A DNA stretch of 64,000 nt, from positions 868,001 to 932,000 of the forward strand of contig NZ_CP077107.1 of NCBI RefSeq assembly GCF_019263745.1. Direction: 5' to 3'. The notes beneath the pieces were generated by a model. It was not told where the DNA came from, did no database searches, and saw only the letters and a list, made by a program, of their open reading frames with translations. Positions 37,146 to 43,855 of the stretch are shown one piece after another. The DNA comes from Methanospirillum hungatei. GTDB lineage: Archaea; Halobacteriota; Methanomicrobia; Methanomicrobiales; Methanospirillaceae. The translations under genes and the position numbers were made by a program. Every line of letters begins with the position of its first letter. Position 1 is the first letter of the stretch.

Positions 37146-37526
37146 GGACTTCCATTCGTGCTTATTGTGTGATTTTTTTCAATTGATGAAAAGGTATAGT
37201 TCAATAACGGCCCTTGTGAAGTTCCATTTACTATCACATCATCAAGTATTGCACCTGGTTTTCCCTGAGTCAAATAATTGGCATCTGAATTTTCGATATA
37301 CGACTGATTCCCATATGGATGAACTACCGACCATGAATCAGATGATGATTCTATCGTGTGGAGAGGAGTTACCATTACTACCCAGAAGTCTTCCCACCCA
37401 TGATTTCCGGAAACATCACCATCATTGGAAGAGGTATCTCCTGCAATCAGATATCTTCCATCTGATAAAGGTGTTATACTATATGCATCATCATAATATG
37501 AACCTCCCAAGCATTCCTGCCAGAGA
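37146..37526 (-). repeat. Near-identical segment shared with 32958-33342; inner 71 bases also shared with 39273-39343
   Basis: Second copy of the conversion tract. Bases 37191-37261 are identical to 39273-39343 at all 71 positions and differ at three from the corresponding stretch starting at 33004. They encode the AILDDVIVNGTSQGPLLNYT segment. Confidence 0.75.
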
Positions 37527-38557
37527 AGGTTTCCGTAATTATCAAGCTTTATTATCCAGTAATCACTCGAACCATGGTTTCCTGAGACATCATCATCATT
37601 GGACATAGTATACCCACAAACTAGAAATCCTTTATCAAACGTTTGAATAATTGACATAGGAACATCTAATGAAGTTCCTCCAAAAGATTTATCCCAAATT
37701 ATTGAACCATCAGAGTCCAATTTCACAAGCCAGTAATCAACAAAACCATGATTAGATGTGACATCACCATCAGTCGAAAGTGAGCCTCCAGCAACGATAT
37801 ATTTTTCATCAAAGGTTTCTATTATTTGAAATGCAGCATCACTCGATGAACCGCCAAATGATTTTTCCCAAAGAATATTACCGGATTGATCAATTTTTAC
37901 TATCCAGTAATCACTCCAACCATGATTATTGGTAACATCTCCGTCTGATGAATAAGTCATTCCTCCAATTAAATAATTTCCATCGTGCGTCTGATATACT
38001 GAATTCGCTTCATCATAATCAGATCCACCAAGACATTTTTGCCAGATGATATTACCGGTATTATCTAATTTTACTACCCAAAAGTCTTCTTCGCCATGAT
38101 TTCCAGAAACATCTCCATCATTGGACCGAGTATTCCCGGCAACTAAAAATCCTCCATCATTTGTTTCAACTACTGAAGATGCACTTTCATCATCTGTGCC
38201 ACCAAGACATTTCTGCCAGATAATATTGCCCATACTGTCAATCTTTACTACCCACAAGTCATCCCGACCATGGTTTCCAGATACATCACCATCATTGGAA
38301 CCTGTGGATCCAGTGAGTAAAAAACCTCCATCTGATGTCTGAATTATTGACAGGGTACCATCATAATCAGAGCCACCATAGCATTTCTGCCAGACAAGAG
38401 TACCGGCATCATTCAATTTAACGATCCATGCATCTACCTTTCCATGATTTCCGGAAACATCACCATCATTGGACCACGTATACCCACCAATTATAAATCC
38501 CCCGTCAATTGATTGGAGCGATGACCATACCTTGTCAGTATCTGTTCCACCAAGAGG
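37345..38557 (-). repeat. Seven tandem ~174-base coding repeats
   Basis: Blades of the interrupted propeller gene, with the same spacing and the same conserved turn as at 33153-34370; more divergent in blades 4-6. Confidence 0.7.
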
Positions 38558-38692
38558 TCTCTGCCAGGTTCGTTCAATAAACGGGCTCTGTATATGAGAG
38601 GCCATGGATGGAGAGGAAGTAGAATCATTTAATAACTTACTACGAATATTCAGACTTGTTGAGTTTAAGGATCTTTTCCAATATCGGGAACT

Positions 38693-38695
38693 CTA
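38693..38695 (-). other. In-frame amber (TAG) codon interrupting the propeller gene
   Basis: Plus-strand CTA at 38693-38695. The distance from the ATG at 38875 to the ATG at 38605 is 270 bases, exactly 90 codons, so there is no frameshift, and the only stop between them is this TAG. Confidence 0.85.
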
Positions 38696-38971
38696 ATTTT
38701 CAATGATTTTGTCTTTATCAAGAAAATATCCTGGGAAATCAGGAGTGAATCTAGAAAACTCACTCTGTCTGAAACCAATATTATCCTCTGCAACAACTGA
38801 TATTGCCCCACCAGATAAAAGGAGGAATCCTATGGTAACGGATAATAAAAGCATCCCTGACCGCACACCCTTCATACATTTCCTTTCATTTTTAAGATGA
38901 TTATATTTACGGAAACGGATATTAGCAATTTTGATTAAAAAATCTGAATCAACGATAAAATTTGAAAAAAA

Positions 38972-41032
38972 TTAATTTACTTCAATGCAACCAGTACAAG
39001 AGTTAAATCCGCTGGTTTGATTATTGAAAGCCTGAAGTGATACGGTATAAGATCCAGGATTTCTATACGTATGAGATGGCTCTTTTTCGATTGATGTTCC
39101 ACCATCACCAAACTGCCAAAACCAAGAAGTAGGATTTCCTAATGACATATCAGAGAATGTAACATCCAGGGGATGCATCCCGGAAGTAGGAGTAATATTA
39201 AACATTACATGGACTTGATCTTTTACAGGATTACCATATGTATGAATAGAGTGATTAGATGCAATAGATTGGAAGGTATAGTTCAATAACGGCCCTTGTG
39301 AAGTTCCATTTACTATCACATCATCAAGTATTGCACCTGGTTTCCCTTGAGTAATATATGCTGCATTACTTCCTTCAATATATGACAGGTTTCCATGGGG
39401 ATACACAATTGACCATTCATCTGAAGCAGATTCAACCGAGTACCAAACGCTTACCTGGACAAGCCAGTAATCCCACCAACCATGGTTTCCTGATACATCA
39501 CCATCAATGGATTCAGAGATACCAGTGATACAATAACTCTGATCTGTGTTCAGAATGAGATTAAAACCATAATCATAATTTGATCCTCCAAAACACTTTT
39601 CCCATTCCAGTGTTCCTAAAGAATTTATTGAAATTAGCCAGTAATCTTGGGCCCCATGATTTTCGCTCACGTCACCATCAGTTGAATGAGTGGACCCTGC
39701 CACAGCGTATCCCCCGGTAGGACTCATTACTGCTGAATAAGCCTTTTCATAAGATGAACCACCAAAACACTTCTGCCACTCAATCAATCCTGCTGAATCA
39801 AGTTTAACAATCCAGTAATCTAATCCTCCGTGGTTACCAGTTACATTGCCATCATTGGATTCTGTGCTCCCAATAAGCAAATATCCACCGTCACGTGTCT
39901 GGATCGCAGAGTTCAGTAGCTCATCCTTCGATCCCCCAAGAGATTTCTCAAAGACCAATTCACCCTGGCTATTCAGTTTCACCACCCAATAGTCAAATCC
40001 ACCATGATTTCCTGTAACATTTCCATTTCGCGATAGAGATTCTCCTCCAATAAAGTATCCCTTATCAACAGTTTCTATAGCAGAAACAGCATAATCCCAG
40101 CTTGACCCACCAAGACACTTATTCCAGAGAATCTTTCCCGATGAATTTAATTTCACTATCCAATAGTCATATGTACCGATATGTCCGGACACATCACCAT
40201 CATCAGACCAGGTGTATCCACCTATGAGGTATCCCCCATCTGAAGTCTGTTTTATAGATCTTGCCTCATCCGTTTTTGATCCACCAAGACATTTCTGCCA
40301 TATGAGATTACCATGAGTATCTAGTTTTATCACCCAATAGTCAAATCCACCATGGTTTGTAGTGATATCTCCATCTGTAGAGTCAGTATATCCGGCAATC
40401 AGATATTCACCCGCATTATTTTGAATAACTGACATCGCATAATCATCCCCGGAACCTCCGAGAGATTTTGCCCATTCAAGGTTTCTTGCAGAATCCAATT
40501 TTGCGATCCAAATATCCCATCCGCCAAAAAATTCTTTGATATCGCCATCTTCAGAATATGTGTATCCTGCAACAATGTAACCACCATCTGCAGTCTGTGC
40601 CGCTGAGTAGGTCATCTCATCTTTTGAACCACCTAAACTCCTATCCCAATCCACCTTAAATTCAGGCAACCGTGTCCCAGATCGCATATCCAAGTCGGAT
40701 AAAAAATTACTTGATATATTTGATGTTTTATTGCTATTCATCGACGGAGACAGAAGTGTTTCATGCAATAGAGAATCAGAATAAGCTGATTGCTCACTCC
40801 TCCATAATTCATTATTAATACCAGAATGAATTGATGAGTTATTCACCTCTGTACCCTGACTAATATTATCTGCAGATACAAATCCAAATCCTGCCATAAA
40901 AAAGCATATACAGACAATAACACAAGATAAGGAAATTCTCATATGATTTCGTAAAAAAATGGATCGAATATTGCTTTTACCAGCTTTTTGATCCATTGAG
41001 TCAAACAGACCCCCCCTTATATTATCCATCAT
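38972..41032 (-). CDS. Secreted seven-repeat (propeller-like) protein with C-terminal PKD
   Basis: 686 residues; AGGGGA precedes the ATG. An unusually long N-region (about 30 residues) leads to the hydrophobic signal (MRISLSCVIVCICFFMAGFG, ~31-50). A Ser/Asn-rich stretch is followed by seven ~58-residue repeats (~132-538), from LGGSKDEMTYS to FGGSNYDYGFN, the AILDDVIVNG/NHSIH module and one PKD domain (FWQFGDGGTS). Repeats are more divergent from the other two paralogues than those are from each other, with ITTNHGG or VTGNHGG replacing VSGNHG in several blades. Monocistronic, with about 290 bases of AT-rich sequence upstream. Predicted extracellular; ligand unknown. Confidence 0.82.
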   Translation of the reverse strand: MMDNIRGGLFDSMDQKAGKSNIRSIFLRNHMRISLSCVIVCICFFMAGFGFVSADNISQGTEVNNSSIHSGINNELWRSEQSAYSDSLLHETLLSPSMNSNKTSNISSNFLSDLDMRSGTRLPEFKVDWDRSLGGSKDEMTYSAAQTADGGYIVAGYTYSEDGDIKEFFGGWDIWIAKLDSARNLEWAKSLGGSGDDYAMSVIQNNAGEYLIAGYTDSTDGDITTNHGGFDYWVIKLDTHGNLIWQKCLGGSKTDEARSIKQTSDGGYLIGGYTWSDDGDVSGHIGTYDYWIVKLNSSGKILWNKCLGGSSWDYAVSAIETVDKGYFIGGESLSRNGNVTGNHGGFDYWVVKLNSQGELVFEKSLGGSKDELLNSAIQTRDGGYLLIGSTESNDGNVTGNHGGLDYWIVKLDSAGLIEWQKCFGGSSYEKAYSAVMSPTGGYAVAGSTHSTDGDVSENHGAQDYWLISINSLGTLEWEKCFGGSNYDYGFNLILNTDQSYCITGISESIDGDVSGNHGWWDYWLVQVSVWYSVESASDEWSIVYPHGNLSYIEGSNAAYITQGKPGAILDDVIVNGTSQGPLLNYTFQSIASNHSIHTYGNPVKDQVHVMFNITPTSGMHPLDVTFSDMSLGNPTSWFWQFGDGGTSIEKEPSHTYRNPGSYTVSLQAFNNQTSGFNSCTGCIEVN
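39418..40639 (-). repeat. Seven tandem ~174-base coding repeats
   Basis: Blades of the third propeller gene. The repeats are recognisable mainly in protein; the DNA is more diverged than in the other two arrays. Confidence 0.7.
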
Positions 41033-41321
41033 TTTTTCCCCTGAAAAAAAATTTGTAATCTATCAACCCCATTTGAATATTGGGGATAACCAAGTAATAG
41101 GCTTAATATTAAAGATATATTATAGTTACGATAAAACTTAGACCAGATATAAAATAAAAAACAGATCGTTACAACTCAATGAACTCAGTATAATGAACAC
41201 ATACACTCATGATGGGATGCAAGAAGTGCATATAATTAAAATTTAAAAAAAATGCCTCTGAAAAGGGGAGAGAAAAAAAGGAACATTCAAAAATATTAGA
41301 TAAAGTTGAATATTTCATTAT

Positions 41322-42749
41322 TTACGAAACTTTAACATAGTTGTATCGTATTGCACTCCGGATAACTCCATTAATTTCAGCGGTGGCTTTTACGGTATAT
41401 GTTCCTGCAGTTGTATATTCATGAGTCATATTCGGCTCATTTCCATTTTTGCCATCCCCGAAAGAATATTTCCAATTCGTTGAAACTTTATCTGTTGTCC
41501 CATTAAATGAGACTAGCAATGGTGCAGATCCAGTGGTGAGATTTGATTTAAACCAAATTGGAACCTGCTTAGACTCGATATATCCTGTTTTAGTTTTGGT
41601 ATCATTATCAGAAATCCGGTCTACGGTTAATGTTACATCATGAGAACCTGGGGTCCAATAGGTATGAACAGGATTTCTGACCGTAGCATTCGGTGTTCCA
41701 TCACCAAAACTCCAGTTAAATGAAACCGGAGAATCAGCCGGAAGGTATTGGAATGCTACATCAAACGGAACTATTCCCCTGGTTGGTGTTCCTATGAAAT
41801 CAATTTGTTGTGGTGGTGGTGGTGTAACCGTGAGTTTTCCAGAATAATCATCTCCAATCGGATAGTCATTCCCCTCACCATCTATGATCCGATTAATAGT
41901 CACATTTACTTGAGACGAACCCTGATTCAACCCAAGATAGGTAATATTAAGGATTTGAACATTATAAATGGGGTCTTTAAGTGAAGTTGTTGCATTCACC
42001 TGAATTGTATTACTTGCTATATTGGGTGTCCCGATAAATCCGGATGGTAACTGAGCATTGGTGAAATGCCCAATTGTCGGATCTTCCATAGAGATTGTGA
42101 CATTATACAGGGATATTCCCTGGCTTAAATCATAGAGATAAAGATCCCCTATTGCAGAATTCCCACTTTGAACCGTTACATCATCTAATTCTACATATGG
42201 GACATAAACATCCTGTTGGTAAGGTATCTCTTTTTCATAGTAATTATCCCCCAAATTGACAATCACATGTAATACACCTTTTTGTGGATGGAAGTCTGGC
42301 CACATCCGAATGACATCCTCTTGATTTCCGCTTTCTTTCATACCGTTTATCAAATATGCCATTGTGACCTCATCTCCCGGATTTGAAGCATTTTTAATTA
42401 ACTCAAATATTAAATACCCTTCATCAAATCCTGAAGGGTCCAATGTTCCAGAGACAAAATCAAATGAAAATTCAGTATATTTTCCATCAATAGAGAAAAA
42501 GGCTACATCTGAACTATTAAATGGTAATTCTAAATCACCCATTAAACCAGTGAATCTATCTCCTTCAGAGACATAAGTTGGTTGAAATGCTAAAAAGTAA
42601 TCTTCCTCATCTTCAAAACCGTCATAAGATATTGTAACCGGCATACTCCCATACAAAATATCCGGACCGATCTCTACCGATGCACCAAATGCTCCGGGAA
42701 ATATCAAACTAATAAAGAATAATATCCCAATTATTTTGTTTCGTTTCAT
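41322..42749 (-). CDS. Secreted protein with cohesin-like domain and two PKD domains
   Basis: About 475 residues from the ATG at 42749 (MKRNKIIG), with GGGTGG just upstream; a TTG at 42764 would add five residues. Signal peptide ends near GAFGAS. Residues ~20-180 are an unnamed beta-rich region. Residues ~185-310 (NSAIGDLYLYD, VTISMEDPTIGHF, VQILNITYLG, SSQVNVTI) have the strand pattern and length of a cohesin-type domain, but this is a fold guess. After a PPPP linker come two PKD domains (FNWSFGDGTPN and KYSFGDGKNG). No dockerin, enzyme or anchor is seen in it. It is the rightmost gene of the PKD island, with its own promoter. Confidence 0.75.
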   Translation of the reverse strand: MKRNKIIGILFFISLIFPGAFGASVEIGPDILYGSMPVTISYDGFEDEEDYFLAFQPTYVSEGDRFTGLMGDLELPFNSSDVAFFSIDGKYTEFSFDFVSGTLDPSGFDEGYLIFELIKNASNPGDEVTMAYLINGMKESGNQEDVIRMWPDFHPQKGVLHVIVNLGDNYYEKEIPYQQDVYVPYVELDDVTVQSGNSAIGDLYLYDLSQGISLYNVTISMEDPTIGHFTNAQLPSGFIGTPNIASNTIQVNATTSLKDPIYNVQILNITYLGLNQGSSQVNVTINRIIDGEGNDYPIGDDYSGKLTVTPPPPQQIDFIGTPTRGIVPFDVAFQYLPADSPVSFNWSFGDGTPNATVRNPVHTYWTPGSHDVTLTVDRISDNDTKTKTGYIESKQVPIWFKSNLTTGSAPLLVSFNGTTDKVSTNWKYSFGDGKNGNEPNMTHEYTTAGTYTVKATAEINGVIRSAIRYNYVKVS

Positions 42750-42764
42750 AAGCCACCCATCCAA

Positions 42765-43283
42765 ATATATATCGTATTAATTATTAAAGGATAAAAATTT
42801 AACTTATCTTCGCAGATTTTTATTTTTCACAAGTAAATATATAAATATTAATTCATCTTGTTAGATCTATAATCGTATGTAAGATAATTCTTCCAACAAC
42901 CCTTAAAAAGTACATCAGTGAAATTTATTTTCCCTATAAAATTTAAAAGGACTTCAAATATTTCAAATCTTAATTGAGATGTAATCCTCTTAAAAAAAGG
43001 TACATAACCAGAGGTTAAACTATACCCATTTAGTTCTGATACTGTCTGAACGAAATGAACACGAATGTTTCATTTAGATAACTGGTATAATATCCAAAAA
43101 ATTGTTATAAATATTGACTGGTTTCCGACAGTGCAATATTTTTTCCAACGACTAATTAAACTAGGTATTATTACATTGATATGAATCAGGGATATCTTTC
43201 AGTATACATTCAATCGATCTACTTTCAATATAATGAATACCCTTTGATGAAAAGCCCAAAAGAAAGAAAATAAAATATAAATA
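42765..43283. other. AT-rich intergenic region between the PKD island and tRNA-Leu
   Basis: No gene seen. Contains the minus-strand promoter at 42837-42851, a near-palindrome ATCTTAATTGAGAT at 42967-42980 that differs by one base from the one at 32471, and an imperfect inverted repeat AATGAA...TTCATT near 43054-43076. Confidence 0.45.
42837..42851 (-). promoter_or_regulatory. TATA promoter of the cohesin-like/PKD gene
   Basis: Minus strand reads TTAATATTTATATAT, again with the ATATTTATAT core. It is about 88 bases before the ATG at 42749, so a leader of roughly 60 bases is expected. Confidence 0.5.
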
Positions 43284-43368
43284 TGCGAGAGAAGGGATTT
43301 GAACCCTTGGATTCCTTCGAAACCGGATCTTAAGTCCGGCCCATTTGGCCAGGCTTTGGTACCCTCGC
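43284..43368 (-). tRNA. tRNA-Leu (anticodon UAA)
   Basis: The minus strand folds as a class II tRNA: a 7-bp acceptor stem of GCGAGGG with CTCTCGC (one G-U), an anticodon stem CCGGA/TCCGG around the loop CTTAAGA (anticodon TAA), a long variable arm and a T loop GTTCAAATC. The discriminator base is A, as expected for Leu. CCA is not encoded. No intron. Confidence 0.93.
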
Positions 43369-43558
43369 GCCTTATTACATTGGAAGCCCTGCTATTAGAA
43401 AGTATTCTGTCATCCCCTACGAAATCATCTAAAAACTCGAGACCCAAGAATTTGATCTTCTTTGTAAATCATATCGCGGAAAAAATCCCTCTTAATTCAC
43501 ATTTCAAAAAATGCGCAGCCATGAAAAATAATATCTGGGAATTTACACAAAAAAAGAC

Positions 43559-43765
43559 TCAAATTGACTTTAGAGCCATTTCAATATCTTCTTTTTTAAT
43601 TGTCTTTCTTCCCGCATGTAGCGCCAGTTTATTAGCTTCTTTAACAAGTTTTCCGAGATAGGTCTCGGTTTTTTCAACTAATACCGCTGCTGCATCGCTT
43701 CCTACACGTTCAGCCCCACTCGATTTTGCAATTCTTACAACTGCTGCAATTGGCAAATCTGTCAT
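43559..43765 (-). CDS. Archaeal histone (HMfB-type)
   Basis: 68 residues, the full length of a single archaeal histone fold. The opening LPIAAVVRIAKSSGAERVG, central VEKTETYLGKLVKEANKLA and ending RKTIKKEDIEMALK are diagnostic. It forms dimers that stack on DNA into hypernucleosomes. GGGGTAG lies a few bases before the ATG and a TATA box about 38 bases before it, giving a short leader. No stalk or tail extension is present. Confidence 0.96.
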   Translation of the reverse strand: MTDLPIAAVVRIAKSSGAERVGSDAAAVLVEKTETYLGKLVKEANKLALHAGRKTIKKEDIEMALKSI

Positions 43766-43796
43766 ACAACTACCCCAGAATTACATTTTCGGAGAA

Positions 43797-43810
43797 CTAT
43801 TTATAATGTC
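43797..43810 (-). promoter_or_regulatory. TATA promoter of the histone gene
   Basis: Minus strand GACATTATAAATAG, centred about 38 bases before the ATG at 43765; the transcript should start near 43777 and carry a short leader with the GGGGTAG ribosome site. Confidence 0.55.
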
Positions 43811-43855
43811 TGTTAACCTCAAATTACAAATAATACTATGAGTTAATAAAAATAT

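Larger units (their letters stand above)
36887..38875 (-). pseudogene. Seven-repeat propeller/PKD gene interrupted by one in-frame TAG
   Basis: The signal peptide (MKGVRSGMLLLSVTIGFLLL..., start ATG 38875) and the body are in the same reading frame but separated by a single TAG at 38693-38695, about 60 codons in. Beyond the TAG the frame stays open through SSRYWKRSLN to the body, which has seven ~58-residue repeats, the NHTIS module and a C-terminal PKD (WQFGDGSIS). The intact paralogue at 32703-34661 has a continuous frame over the same region. An internal ATG at 38605 could yield a 572-residue protein with no signal peptide. So this is a nonsense-interrupted gene, a sequencing error, or a readthrough case. 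The downstream beta-helix gene is coupled to its stop. Confidence 0.75.

Noticed and set aside
38693-38695. Pyrrolysine at the in-frame TAG
   Set aside because: Pyrrolysine use is known from Methanosarcinaceae and some other lineages, not from Methanospirillum, and no pyl gene or PYLIS-like context is seen. A nonsense mutation is simpler.
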